Source: Sitta carolinensis (lineage: Eukaryota; Chordata; Aves; Passeriformes; Sittidae). Taken from it: a stretch of DNA of 64,000 nt. The stretch spans positions 4,539,501-4,603,500 of the forward strand of contig CM063290.1 in NCBI GenBank assembly GCA_032173965.1, read 5' to 3'. Positions 42,972 to 54,855 of this stretch are shown one piece after another (position 1 is the stretch's first letter; each line of letters begins with the position of its first letter). The notes beneath the pieces were generated by a model that saw only the letters and a program-made list of their open reading frames with translations, did no database searches and was not told the DNA's origin. Position numbers and translations under genes: made by a program.

Positions 42972-43016
42972 ATGGCGGAATCCCCGCCGAGCCCTCCCGG
43001 CACTCGCTCCAGCTAA
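42972..43016 (+). other. Upstream ORF 2 (14 codons plus stop)
   Basis: It encodes MAESPPSPPGTRSS and ends at TAA 43,014-43,016, before the donor. The context ACATGG has A at -2 and G at +4. It begins a single base after the stop of upstream ORF 1. It probably dampens translation of the main ORF if included in the mRNA. Confidence 0.45.
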
Positions 43017-44373
43017 CCGGGACTCGCCGCCCCGCACCGCCCTCCCGCAGGTAAGGACGCGGCGGCGCTGCGGGGAAGCGGGTGCCGGGCGGGGAGCCCC
43101 GCGGCTCCGCTGCGCTCCGAGCGCCGGGCAGCCGCGTCCCCCGCCCCGCGGCGCCTCTGCCGGTCCCGGCTCTTTTGTTCGGTGGCGGGACGCGGCCGCA
43201 CTCGGTGGAAAGTTTCTCTGCCCGCCCCGCCGGCTCCCCCCGCTGCGGGGAGCGCCCGGCGGGCGGGCGGGAGCGGCCGCGCTCGGCGCTGGCGGCGGGA
43301 CGGGCGCTCCCGCACGGCCCGGCCGTCCCTGGGGGCTGCCGGCCCGGCCGCTGTCATCGCCACCGCCCTCCCCGCCCGCTGCGGCTCCCGCAGGAGAAGT
43401 GCGGGAGCGGTCGGCGCTGGCGGGGGCCGCGGGCACCGCGGGCGTGTGCGGGGCGCCTGCCCGCGGCACCCCCGAGCCGCGCCCCGCTCCGCCGCCCCGC
43501 TGCCCGGCCGGGGCTGCGGGCAGGTGGAGGAACCGGGGGCTCCTCCGCCTCCAGAACGTCGGGATCCAGAGGGCATGTTGGAGAAAAAAAGCTGGAGAAA
43601 GGCGCGACCGTCTTCTCTCGGCCCCGTCCTCCCCGCCCGGCTCCTGGCAGAGGCGGCTTGGGGAAGGAAAGCCCTGGAAACTTTTTATTTTTGCTTGCCA
43701 GACACCTTTTTAAAATGGCATGCGACCAGCAGACGGAGTGAAAAAAGAACAACTCTTTTTAAAAGCTTAACCTCTCTTAGGTTAAGACCACAGCTGCATT
43801 CCCCCCCCCTTCCCGGTTCTCAGAAACGTGCTATTTAAATAAGGTTTTGGCGGAGGTAGTGCGCCTTGGAGTTAAATGTAACGAACCATTTAGCCCATCT
43901 ATATTTGTAGAACAGAAGGCGCGGGGCAAGCCTGTCTCTCTCCATATTAGTAATTTTGTATTTAATTTGCGTTTCTTTGTGTCCTTTTGAGTATCAAAAA
44001 AGTACTGGCCTTAAAGGGGCACTTACCCCATCGAGGGGGTGGGGGGAGAACTGAAATATGGAGAGATTGGAGTTCCTTGTTGTGTTTTTTTTTTTTTTTT
44101 TAATTTAATTTTGGATTTTTTTTATTTTGTTATTTGAACTCCGTGCTGGATCTGTGAGAACAGGATTCACTATCCCAGTTACCTGTGCCCTAACCACAGC
44201 TGCTGTTATCCCTTACCGCTTACCCTGCAGAGCGCAGGGCTCAGCCGGTACGTTCCTGAAAGGTGCCAAACCAGTCTAACTCGAGTTTAACAATGTGCTA
44301 GGTAATGGCATTTCGAAGTTCCACAGATTTTTTTAAGCGCGGAACGCTATTTCTCAACCTTTTTTCTTTGCAG

Positions 44374-44667
44374 CAGCAGAGCTTGCTTCAAAGAGGTTGC
44401 GAGTGCCAGGCCTGGCAGTGCCTGTTCTGGCCTGGGTCTGCGCTTTGTTCTGGTGGGGAGCGGCTGGGCTGGACACGGATGACACAGTGTGTGCTTGGCT
44501 GCGAGTCCGGATAGAGGCATCGCTTCCACAAACCTCGGGAATGGCCAAGGGCTGCCTCCTGAGTGGAGGAGGCATCCTGCTGCTCTGGCGCTGTGCACCG
44601 CGGGTCTGGCCCACCGACGGCCCGGGTGTCCCCTCGGCACCGGGAGAGCTCGCTGCCGGTGCTACCA
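44374..44667 (+). other. Possible alternative exon
   Basis: A pyrimidine-rich acceptor ends in three consecutive CAGs (44,371-44,379), giving a tandem NAG acceptor. A donor CCA|GTAAGA follows at 44,667/44,668. One plus frame is open over the whole interval (stop-free 44,337-44,780), and the segment is CpG-enriched compared with its flanks. The first ATG in that frame is at 44,541 and would give an N-terminus MAKGCLLSGGGILLLWRC, which I do not recognise. It may be an alternative 5' exon of the gene starting at 42.9 kb, or a chance arrangement in GC-rich DNA. Confidence 0.2.
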
Positions 44668-47212
44668 GTAAGAAAATGATTCTTGGCCCTATTCCCGGGG
44701 TCATTCCGGGTCTCGCACAGAAGCGCTCTGTTAGTGCTGTTCTCTTAATCTTCAGCACTTCTGTGGTTCCCTCTCGTTAGTTTCAAAGCAGTTGTGATTT
44801 GTGGTTGTGTTGGGACCCTGCTGTGGCAGAAATGTCTGCTGCCCCAGAAGTCTCGTGTATTGTTCTTCCCAGTGTAGTATCTTTTAGCTACTTTGTGCTT
44901 ATAATGTAGCTCAGAGATGAGTCTGTGTGCAAGGTGATATGTTTTTACTTTTTATTTTATTTCTTAATTTTGTGCTTTTGGGACTCGTCTGCTTTGGGTT
45001 TGGGGTCACTGCTGGGACAGCAATGAGAGGGTTTTTTCATACTGTTAGCCTATAGTTGGCCAAAGGATAAGAAATGAAGGTAGTTAGCAGCCAAAATAAG
45101 CTGATATTCCGCTATAGCCAAGAAGCTCAGAGCTGTAACTCCATACTGCAACTATTTTATCTTCAGTCTCAGAAAAGTTTGTAACTTTCAATGTGAAATG
45201 TGTTTATCCTGGCACTTTTTTTTCTCATGTGTAGTGTTTAGGGAAAAGAAAGAAGTTTTCTCCATCATGCCTCTTTCTTAGCAGAGAGTTTGGTTTTTTC
45301 TCTCCTTACTTTATAGTTTCCTCTATGTCCTCTGAGAATGAGAAGCAATTAGGGGCAATCAAACTTCTGTAGTTCATAAGTCTGTGCAAGAAAATATATA
45401 CAGACCACGCAGCGAACTTCTGCATGTATGTGGTTATATTCCTGAACTTTCTAATAAGTATAATTGATTTTTTCCCTCAAAAATGTAGATTGTCAGAACC
45501 AACATTTACAATATGAATGAATGTTTGTAGCACGAGGATAAATGCCTACTAAATACATATAATTAAATAAGAGGTGCAGAGCCTGAACACAGCTGGACCA
45601 AACAAATTAGTCTCCTCCATGCTTTTCTCTTCACTGTAGTCTGACACTTGCCTCCAGAGAAAAGACAGGAGGGAAGATGGGGTGACCTCTTTGGAGCACC
45701 TGGAGTGGTGGTTTGGGACACCCTGGAGAGCATCCTGTCACTCCCCCAAGGATGAGGCTATTGGGTTTAAAGTCTGGAAGCAGTGTCCCGGTGCACTGCA
45801 ATTGTGTTGAGCAGCATGCCGCAAATTATCAAAATCCCATTTGTTTGCAGTAGCCTTTAGTGTACCGCAAATAAAGTAAAGAGCAGAAGAAGCCAGCAGA
45901 GCCCTGTGTAAATCTCAGCTGTGCAAAACGCTGGCAAGGCAAAGAGTTTCTCAAGCGTTGCCCAGAGGATTTGTGCCTCAGTGATTGTCTCTGCACTGCC
46001 GAGTGGTGGAGGATCCTTCGGAAACAGCAGTATCAAAACCCGTGTTGTTTACGGCCAAGGTTTAGTGTCCCTGTGTGATCTGTCCCTGGAGATGGAAGGT
46101 ATGTGGGAAGAGGGAAGTTCTTCAAACAAGGCAGTGGAAATAAGAGCCGCTGGGTACACGGCGGTAAAAAGCCATCTACAGGCAGGAATGCTGGTGTGTC
46201 AGCGAGCAGATAACTCCAAACAGCTTCCAGTGGGGACGCGGTGGTTGGCGTTTTTATCAGTTTATTCTAAGCACCTCTTTGCAGAATTCAAGTTGGAAGC
46301 CTGCTCGCTGTTGGATTCCAGACAACCAGGAAAAAAAGAAAGCACAAACTAATTAAATGTGATTTATTGTGGAATTTGCAGAAGTGTTGGAGAGATGAGT
46401 TGCCTTTCAGAATTGCTGCTGTGGATGTTAAATCTGTGCTTTGCTCTGGATGAAAAATGACAGTGCTGTTGAGCAAGAAGACAAGAAAACGTTGTCTGTG
46501 TTAAAGTCTGTTTTTGAGCAGGAATATTCCCTGGAGGTCCCAGGTAGTGCAGATTTGAGCAAATCTTTGTGGTGCTTTTAAATGGGGGAAGGGTGGTTTT
46601 CCTTGAGCCTAGAGGTTAAAATGTGGGGCTTCTCCAGTGACATGCTTTCTGTGTTTCATCTGAGGAATCCTTTGTTTACAAGTAAATTGTGTTTGTTAGC
46701 AGATAACAGACAAAAAGCCAACAGCATAAGAAGCATTCTCTATTTGTTTTTCTAGTGGTGACAGTTTATAATGGTGATATACTGAAAATTACCATGTGGA
46801 TATTCTGCTTGGTAAACTGCAGCTATGTATAGCATTAGTTTTGTAATATGAAACAACACACAATTCCTAAGTAATTTTTTTTTTTTTTTTTGAGGAGACA
46901 AAACTGCAGCTAATACTGATATGTGGCATTTGCTTGTTCTGGCATCTGCTCCTCATTCTAGAAGATACTCAGTGCAATGACAGGATGGATTCAGGAGAGG
47001 AGTTTCTGTTGCTGTATTTTGGTTTATCTTGTTATTTGTTAGATTTAGAATAACTGAAAGCAAACACTTGAATTCTCTGGAGATGAAGGTGATAAGTCTG
47101 TCTGATTTTTCTGTGTTGAGTTAGTGTACAGCAATTCTGTGGCAGCAATGCAAATACCTTAAAACTTGCTTTACATCCTGATCTCTTATCATTGCCTTAT
47201 ATATAATTATGG

Positions 47213-47259
47213 ACATTTCTATTATTAGGTCCTTGCAAAGGACTCTAATAATAGAATGT
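47213..47259. repeat. Near-perfect 22-bp hairpin, 3-nt loop
   Basis: The left arm (47,213-47,234) starts ACATTTCTATTATTAG and ends GTCCTT. The right arm (47,238-47,259) is its complement except for one extra T and one missing A. The loop is GCA. The loop is shorter than in typical microRNA precursors, so a template-switch palindrome is more likely than a small-RNA gene, but the long stem inside a presumed intron merits a small-RNA check. Confidence 0.85.
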
Positions 47260-50200
47260 GTGTATACATGTATTTAAGCATCTACTTCAAGCTTCCAGGA
47301 ATGTTTCATATGGAATGCTTTGAAAAGAGAGAAAGAAATTCCTTTCAAGAGGTTAATAAAAACTTCAATAAACAACAATTTTAGATGACCCTTGCCACCC
47401 TCAGAGATGCTTGGGATGTTGTGGACAGATTTCCTCGTGCTTTTAATCTAAACTAGCAAAATCAATCTGCTCTGCTTAGTTTCTAGATTCTCTGGGCCTC
47501 TGTGCAGCTGTGCCAATTTTACATGGTTCCTCCTCATTTTCTACTCACCCACTAATAAAATGCCAGTTTTATTACCTAAATCCCAGTGTTATCTTTTGCC
47601 CCAAATTTTCCTGCACAATTTTTTAGTCAAGCCCCAAACTGTAGTGAAGTAAGACAGAGTGATTATTTTGGACCTTGATAGCAGAAACAACATGGGAGTA
47701 GAGAGTTGGCCTGATTTGTTTCAGGATGACCTTACCATTTTCCTTTAGTGTATGGTTAGTTAGCTGAAAGAATTCATTCCACTTTATTACTTGCCTTTGT
47801 TGTGGAAGTATGTCCCTATTCAATGACAATTCATGTAACATAAGTGACCTTATGCTCGCAGACACTTGAGCTGATCCGGGTATGTTACTCAGTGTTACGC
47901 ACTGCTCTGCTCCTTATTTATTTATTGATGTGGAATAATGCAGCAGAGAAAAGATGAAAGCTTTTGTGGATAATGAAAGCACTTGGGTAGGTTTCCTTCC
48001 GGTCAGCCTGTATTTTTTTGTGGACACATGTGATGTTAACTCGCAGAAGGAAAAAAAATTGCCTTCAGTGTCTCATTACTAGCAAATGTACGGCAACCAG
48101 AAGCATCACTTCATTAGAATGATTTAACAGAGCAGAAGAGACCCAGTGAGAACTGCAGAGCTTATGGAATATTATGAAATATATTATGTTATGGAATATT
48201 TTGGGGTCTCTAATGCCCAAATAGGGTTTTGTGTGTGGTTTGGTTTTTGTTTTTTTTTGTTTTTTTCTTTTCTATAAGTGCTGATAGAAGTGGTGGGTTT
48301 GAAAAGCAAAGGTGCAGCATTTGTTTGACTGGCTCCATGAAGAGTGTTGCTTTACTGGGGGACTCAGTGTTTTGTCTTTCATATGATGTTGAAGTATCAG
48401 GAATAATGGCTTAGGCTGAAGTGGAAAAAATTGCTCCTTTTGTGACAAGGCCATTTGCAATATACCATGTATAAGGTTCTTCTAAATGTATTTGGACTGG
48501 ATGCAAATTTGGGACCTAGTTGCTTGTGTGTGTTGTTCTGCTTTTGTAGCAAATGGTAATTGGTGTTTGGCTTTGAGGGGTGTGTTTTGTTGGCTTGAAC
48601 AGTTACAAATGTTGGTCTTGTTTTTACCAATTATTACTTCACTTTGCTTAGAACATGCTAATGTCCTGTTCTTTTGGGCTACTCTGAAGCTCAGAGGAAA
48701 TGATTTTATAGTCTTGTTAGGAGATATGTTTTTATTAACTGTATTAAAAATTGAAGAAAAGGCGTTAAAAATAAGCTGTAGATTTTCCCCAAAACGTGTT
48801 AGTGTTCCTTTGTTATACAGTCCTGCACTGAACTGTGGCAACCTTGGAAGCCAAGACTTCTAAAGTGAGGAATTCGTTCCTATTCGGTTGCATTGTCTGA
48901 AGGACTGCAACATGTTTCCTGAGGGCTGATTTCCACTGAGTCATCCCCTGAGCAGGGCAGAGGGATGTTCAGCTGCTATCACATCTTCTGCTTTGGCAGG
49001 TTAACTAGGAAATTTGTTTTCAAAGCCTGCCTTGGGGAGGAGAGAGCAACAAGTCTTTATTTTCGAATGCTGGGAAGTGTTAGAAGCTGTGGCAGCTCAA
49101 AGAAAAGCAAATGAAAGAAAACAACTGTATCTTACTCAGTATTTTTATGGAATTGGCTTCTGCTTTAGTAAGGATTTTGTTTTTTTGTTTATGCCAAGGT
49201 CTGCTTTTCTCACTTGCCCATCCTTTCTTTAACATGCTTGTTCATTACCACCCATGATTTCTGATACTACAGTAGGGTTTTCCTTTGAATGATCTCTATG
49301 ATTTGTGTTCTGTTGGTTGCAAAGCTGTTGAAGGTGATCCTTAGCCATGCAGTGAGGTTTCTTCTGCTCTCATGCTCTAGGCTGGAGTCTTGGGTTGCAG
49401 TATTTGGTCCCAGGAGCAGTGTCCCTCCTGAGCAACCCATCTGACCATCCATGTGCCTGGGGAGCTGAGCAGCTAAAGACACAATACTTAATTTGGTGTT
49501 TGCTCTTAGCTGGCTTTTCTTGAACGCTTCAGATGTGGGTGAGGGAGGGGCAGCAGAGCCGTGTTTGTGGAACACTGCCCTCCCTTCTGTCCTCTTCCCT
49601 TTGACTCTGTGCTCTTGTTCACGCTCTGGCTGTGACACGTGGCCTCTGCATGACTACAAGTGCAGCATGTGGACGTGGGGCTGCTGGCTGGCAGGAACGT
49701 GTCCATCCTCATGTGCAGCAGGGTGTGCCCAGCAGTGCAGCACAGGTGGCTCTGCCTTGGCCCCAAGGCGGCTGCAAATGACCCGGGAGGGCTGTGGTCC
49801 TCGTGTGCTTCAGAAGAGTTGAAGTGGCCTGATGTGACAGGACCCCGGGTGCTGCTTCTTGGATTGTAGGTTGGGGCATTGTTGATGGTATGGGTCCCAA
49901 AAATCCATCTTCAAAAGCTGGTTCTGAGGAATGCCTCAGAAGTTTCCTGGCTTGGTTGGTAAGGGTGTTCTTATAAGGAAGTTAGAGATTGGTGGTATTG
50001 TGAGGTAGCCTCATGGTTTGGCTGTCATGTAGAAGAGGTGGCAGCATTGGAAGGCGTTAAAGTGCTCCTGTTCTGTGGAGAACTTAGGCTTGGACAGCAA
50101 CCTAGAAGCAGGACAAGCCGCAGAAAGTTGGTGGTGTTATGGAAAAGAGAAAGGGACAGCAAAAAATAAATCTAAATTCAGTATAAATCATAGTTAAGTG

Positions 50201-51295
50201 GTGCTTCACTATGTCTGTGTTGATGTCTGAACATGTACCTACGTTGTCTCCTCTGAAATGAGTGATCTCATGTGGCTTGGAGGAGCAGAAAAAAAATGTC
50301 ACAGTGTCACAAATAATCCCCTGTAGAAATTATGGAGTGAAACAACACTTAAGATTCTGGATCAGTTGAAAATGACTTGATAGCCAGAAGACTGACCCCT
50401 GCTCTCTTTGTGCACTGTGACCCTGCAGGCCATCAGCTCTGCTCTGAAGAGTTCAACCTCCTTTAGTACTTGTAGGAAACGTATGTTGGGTGTCTTGAGG
50501 ATAAAGGGTTAATTTTATGGCATTTCAGGGTGTAAGTTCATGTGTTCATAAGTCAGTTTGTTTGACAGTCAATTTCTCACTGTTCTCTAATGGCAAGTTT
50601 GTTACTTAGCCTGCTGTAGATACTTTCCTGGTCTCTGATAATGCTGATAAAACACCCAGGATAAGCAGAAGTTAAGCCTGGTTTACTGATACTTCTGTGT
50701 TTTGCTTGCACTCAAGCAGGTAGGTAGTTCATTCCCACGGTGTTTCCTTGTGTAACTTTCTATTTGTATGTTGTCCTTTTGGTTTATAAAACTAAATTAC
50801 ATTTTAGTTTAGCAGGACCTCAAAACAACAACAGGAGTCAACAAACAGAAACCTTAAATGACCAAACCAAAATGACTTTGTATTTCCCGTTGTGGTTAAC
50901 TTAGATGTTGGTGAGGTAATAATGTCATGTTCAGAGGTAAAAAATATCCTATGGATTTCACCAGAGACCCAGATAATGTCTTGTTGGATGACTCTTTTGG
51001 AGTGCTGGGCAGTACTCAGCTGTTCCTACTGTTCCAGGAAGCTGAAATGCCATAAATAGGAAGCAGCATAAGGTTCATTGAGAATTTTAGTACTAGTTCA
51101 TAGGCACTAGTTCTATTTCATGAAGGTCTAGGGTCACACTTTTACTCGGTACTGAACATGCAGGTTATGTTGTTCTTAGCTGACCATAACCAATGCATGA
51201 GAAATCTTACAGCTAACGAGGAATTCTGAGATTTTTCCTCAAAGCAAAATTTCTGCAGAATTTGACATAAAAGTGGAGAAAAGTGGCAGAAAGGA

Positions 51296-51530
51296 TAGAT
51301 TTGACTTACATATTAGGAAGAAATTTTTTACTCTGAGGTTGGTGAGACTGGCACAGGTTGCCCAGAGGAGCTGTGGGTGCCCCTGGATCCCTGGAAGTGT
51401 CTAAGGCCAGATTGGATGGGGCTTGGAGCAACCTGGCATAGTGGAGGGTGTCCCTGCCCGTGGCAGGGGGCTTAAACTACATGATCTTTATGGTACCTTT
51501 CAGCCCAAACCATTTAATGAGTCTGTGATC
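51296..51530 (+). mobile_element. CR1 LINE 3' end
   Basis: It contains the standard CR1 3' sequence in order: 'tattaggaagaaatttttta', 'ggcacaggttgcccagagga', 'ccctggaagtgtctaaggcc', 'gattggatggggcttggagc', 'gtccctgcccgtggcagggg', then 'actacatgatctttatggta' and a decayed tail ending 'gtctgtgatc'. It is the best-preserved CR1 in the window, truncated at 235 bases and non-coding, in the same orientation as the presumed gene. Confidence 0.92.
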
Positions 51531-52739
51531 TGAGCCTTAATCCTCGTTTCTTGTGTGTCAGCTGGTGGTGAAATTAACTTGTTTCATTCTGCTCCGCACA
51601 TGTTTATTTTTGCAACTCCATATGCTGCTCTAACAGATCTTCATTATTGCTTGTTAAGTTCAGCGGTGCTTTTAGTGACTGTACAAAACATAAACATCCT
51701 CTGTGACTTCGTTAGGCATACAGTGCAAACTTTTTGTTGACTTGAAGGCTGTTCCTTGGGTCAGTGAGCACTGCGAGCAGCAGTCGGGGCACTGTGCGCC
51801 CACGACTGCGAGGATATGACAAACAGAAAGGAATTCTCTTGTTACCTCATTTAAGTGTCTTCTCTCTGCAAGCTCTCGTGTGAGCGGTGTTTTATCTTTA
51901 CCCTTTCCCCTCTTGGTTAGCAGGGCTGGACATGCTTGTCCAGCTGTTCCAGCTGCCTTGTTCAGTGGGCAGGAAATGGTGATGTGGTGAAAATTAGGCA
52001 ATTCTGCCGAGTGCAGCCAAAAGGATCTCTGATCTCTTCCACAGCAGCCGCTTCTGGATAAAACCGAAGAGTCAAGGCATTCAGATACTTCTGTAACCAC
52101 AATCTGTGTAATGAACAAGGTGGCTACACTTGAAGTTTTATGTGCCTCTGAATAGGTTGCTTCAGTGGATGTGTGAGAGCTGCTATGTTACTGTAAAGGC
52201 AATATTTGTGGATCTAAAACTCAGTAGTTAGACATCAACGGTTTCACTTCCTTTTGGCATTTTGCGACCATTCAGTCAAACAGGATGATATTATGCTCTA
52301 AAATGTTGCTGTGAAAAGTTTTTCAGTTTCTCAGACCTTCTAGACTATTCCAGACCTGCCCTTACTAGCACGTCTGAGTCCTTTGTGGTTCATCTTAGTA
52401 AAGACTTATTTCTCTATTCCCATTTTTCTTTGTTAGATTTTTCTAGACTACAGCACATTGATTTCAGCCTATCCTCTGGTTAGTGCAAGGGGAGGAAGGT
52501 GAGTGAAATGTGAGAATTGAGACGGAGAAAATACACATATGTGAAGACATGGAAAATAGTATTGATTGGATTAGTTTGCAAGTAGACCAAGTGTGCTATT
52601 GTTATTGGCCCTGCAATCATTTAAGGTTCCGTGACGTTCTCTCACAATGAAATACGAGCAAATGCAGTAATACACTCGTAGGTGCCTGCATTCCCTTGGG
52701 CAGTGGTGGCAGCAGCTCTGGGCAGGCTGGGAGCAGCCT

Positions 52740-52860
52740 GGCGAGCAGAGGTGAGGTGGTGGAGCTGCAGCTGCAGGGCTGTGGGCAGCGCTGGCTGCGC
52801 TCCGGCTCCGCGACGTGGCAGCGGCAGCGCTGCCCTGTCCCTCCGGAGGGAAAGCAGAGC
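52740..52860. promoter_or_regulatory. Small intronic CpG cluster with palindromes
   Basis: Nine CpGs fall within about 70 bases (roughly 52,785-52,850). It includes the perfect palindromes GGCAGCGCTGCC (52,823-52,834) and TCCCTCCGGAGGGA (52,838-52,851). A donor-like GCAGAG|GTGAGG precedes it near 52,750. It could be a small unmethylated regulatory site or an alternative promoter; it is too short to be called an island. Confidence 0.3.
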
Positions 52861-54835
52861 CCTGGCTGCTGCCTCCCATGGCAGGCACAGGAGTTGTATC
52901 CGAGTTAGAAAGTATATGGGGATGGCAGATGGATCTGTCAGCTTCCCTCCTCTTCTGTCCTCAGAAGAGTTATTTGCCATTAATTATGGATATGTGATTT
53001 TTTTTTTTTTTTTTGAAGTGTCCTGGTTCTGTGGAGCAAGTGAGGTGTAACTGTGGTCTGCTGGTTCCCTGCAGGGTTCTCCCAGGATGGCTTCTCTCTG
53101 CTCGGGCAGGGCTGCAATGAGGTTCTGCCCGTGCTCCCTGCCAGCACTGTTCCTCCTCCTGCTCCTATTGCCTGGCAAGTGCAAGACAATTTGAGGAAGC
53201 TGTATGCAAAGTGTAGGTGATTCAAATGAAGCAAACTTTTTTTTAAAAATTCTGAAGGTGATTTGACTGGTTCTTCAGTGAGATTTTTATGTTGGCTACA
53301 TACTGTATAAAGTATCACTGATTTGGTATTTTTGCATATCCCTGCTTTTCTCAGAAAATGTTTTTGCAATATTGAACTTGTGCATTTATGAAAGGATTTG
53401 GCAGATGGGAAGGGGAAGCAACAACTCTTCTCTCGTCATACACAAAATGCACAGTTGGAAGGAAGAAACAGATAAATACCATTTTTATCTATTCTAGTAT
53501 ATTAGACAAAGGTTTTCTTTGTTTTTCTGCCAACATCAGCTCTTCCTGACCTTCGTGATCAATATTGGCACTGAAGTTTCTTCAGGCAGATACAGAGACT
53601 TTGTTTTGCAACTGCTCAACCAGTGTGAATGTGGTCTGATAGTGGTTATACAGCCATGAGGAAAGGTACCCACCCAAGGGGGGAATCTTATTTTGCTTTT
53701 AATAGAGATGGGAAGGGAGATTAACACTATTTTGCAAGTCCTTCTGGGATTTGTTTTGGAAAGTGTATGCATTCTGATCACCTCTGTTAATGAAAGATGG
53801 GTAAATTTGAAGTGGTAGAGTTACCAGCCAGGGTTACAAGCATGACTGGAAGTGTGGAAAGACTTTCTCGTAAGATGAGATAGAGAAATATTTAACAGGA
53901 AAGAAGTTCCAATGAACTTTACTATCTCTCAATCCATCAGGGAGGTAAACACGGAAGGCATACAGGGCTGTTTAAGCCAAAAGCCAGTGCTGGCAGATGA
54001 ATGTGTGGATGCAAGATGTCAGTAAATAAAAACTTAGAATTTGATCAAGCATCTTAGTCCAAACCCAGCCCAGCTATCTAAACAGAGCCAACTTATGGCC
54101 TGCAGAAAGACCTAAGTACTCTTAATGTACAGGGCTTAATACAAGGCTATTAAAGAAAATGTGGGTGTGATATTCCCATATATGAATAAGGAGTGTACAA
54201 GTGGCAGATGGATTTCAAGGAAGTGAGAGAACAGAGAGCGTGGAATATAATCTGATGAAAGTACTGTGGGCATTCATTGCAGCTGCAAAATTTATAAATC
54301 TAATCCTTATTTTTTTAATGAATGGGCATTCAACTGGCAACTTTTTTGAAGTCTGCTTACACCTGAAGTTATGCAGGTGCAGAGCTGTGCAGTACTGGTG
54401 GTGCAACTTCAGTGTGGCTACAATGCTGGTGGAATTTCACTTTCGTGTCCTGTTACTTTTGTTGGTAGAAGGTCTTGATGTAACATAGTTCTGGGAAAGG
54501 AGATGGGCAGGCAGCTTTCGAAGAGCTTTGAACATCAGGTCAAACAATAAAGGTGCTTTCCAAAAGCAGTGGATCACTTATCAAAGTGGAGAGGTTTGTA
54601 TCCAAAACTTTACCAATGATAATCTCTAGGAAAGAGTATGTTAATTTTTCAGATAATCACAGGCTTCAAAGCAAAATCAGAATGCAAGATAAACTTTTGT
54701 TTACACTTAGTCTTAGGGGGGGGAAAAAAGTAACAAGGTCAGGCTTATACAAATGTGAATTTAAATATTTAAAAATCAAAATGCCTGAATTTGTTTGCTG
54801 ATAGAAGATGGAAGCTATACTGAAATACAGTAAAT

Positions 54836-54855
54836 AAAAACTTTTAAAAGTTTTT
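54836..54855. repeat. 20-bp perfect AT palindrome
   Basis: AAAAACTTTTAAAAGTTTTT equals its own reverse complement with no spacer. It is followed by further T and A runs. Low complexity makes chance formation easy. Confidence 0.9.

Larger units (their letters stand above)
42900..43050 (+). other. Probable non-coding first exon of an unidentified gene
   Basis: The 3' boundary is CAG|GTAAGG at 43,050/43,051, a near-ideal splice donor lying inside the CpG island and after the GC boxes. The 5' end is not determinable from sequence and is placed near 42,900 only because it follows the GC boxes. No frame runs from an ATG through the donor: both ATGs present start short upstream ORFs (42,950 and 42,972), so the main start codon would be in a later exon. 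The next exon is probably beyond this window or unrecognised, giving a first intron that may exceed 20 kb. The gene is not identified. The alternative is a minus-strand gene starting at the ATG complementary to 42,971-42,973, but that strand has no comparably good donor. Confidence 0.55.
42560..43650 (+). promoter_or_regulatory. CpG-island promoter
   Basis: CpG density jumps sharply here; for example there are 11 CpGs in 43,081-43,140. Sp1-type GC boxes occur at 42,744-42,749 and 42,752-42,758, with a run of CCCGCCC motifs at about 42,796-42,815 and another GGGGCGG near 42,841. I see no TATA box, so dispersed initiation typical of housekeeping or developmental CpG-island genes is expected. 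ACATGGCGGA at 42,970-42,979 resembles a YY1 site, often found just downstream of start sites. Long frames inside the island on all strands are composition artefacts. Plus-strand transcription is favoured by the strong donor at 43,050 and by G excess in the following 60 bases (31 G against 19 C). A bidirectional promoter cannot be excluded. Confidence 0.85.
43051..51295 (+). other. Probable 5' part of a long first intron
   Basis: The start is G-rich and in the CpG island to about 43,650, then composition falls to AT-rich with T runs at 44,085-44,101 and 46,875-46,891. It contains a possible extra exon (44,374-44,667) and a 47-nt hairpin (47,213-47,259). Segments 45,770-46,300 and 47,860-48,140 keep scattered CpGs in otherwise AT-rich DNA and could be intronic enhancers. 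No coding exon of a known family was found. Confidence 0.45.

Noticed and set aside
42781..43838. Long frames of 130-310 codons on both strands in the CpG island
   Set aside because: They overlap in several frames at once, are Arg/Pro/Ala/Gly-rich and cross the strong donor at 43,050; GC-rich sequence has few stop codons.
44021..44027. Good minus-strand donor GG|GTAAGT
   Set aside because: The sequence that would be its exon is AT-rich and contains a long A run on that strand, unlike a first exon.
44397..44780. Apparent signal-peptide-like start (MRVPGLAVPVLAW)
   Set aside because: The first codon is TTG, and no in-frame ATG exists upstream before the stop at 44,334; the first true ATG is at 44,541.
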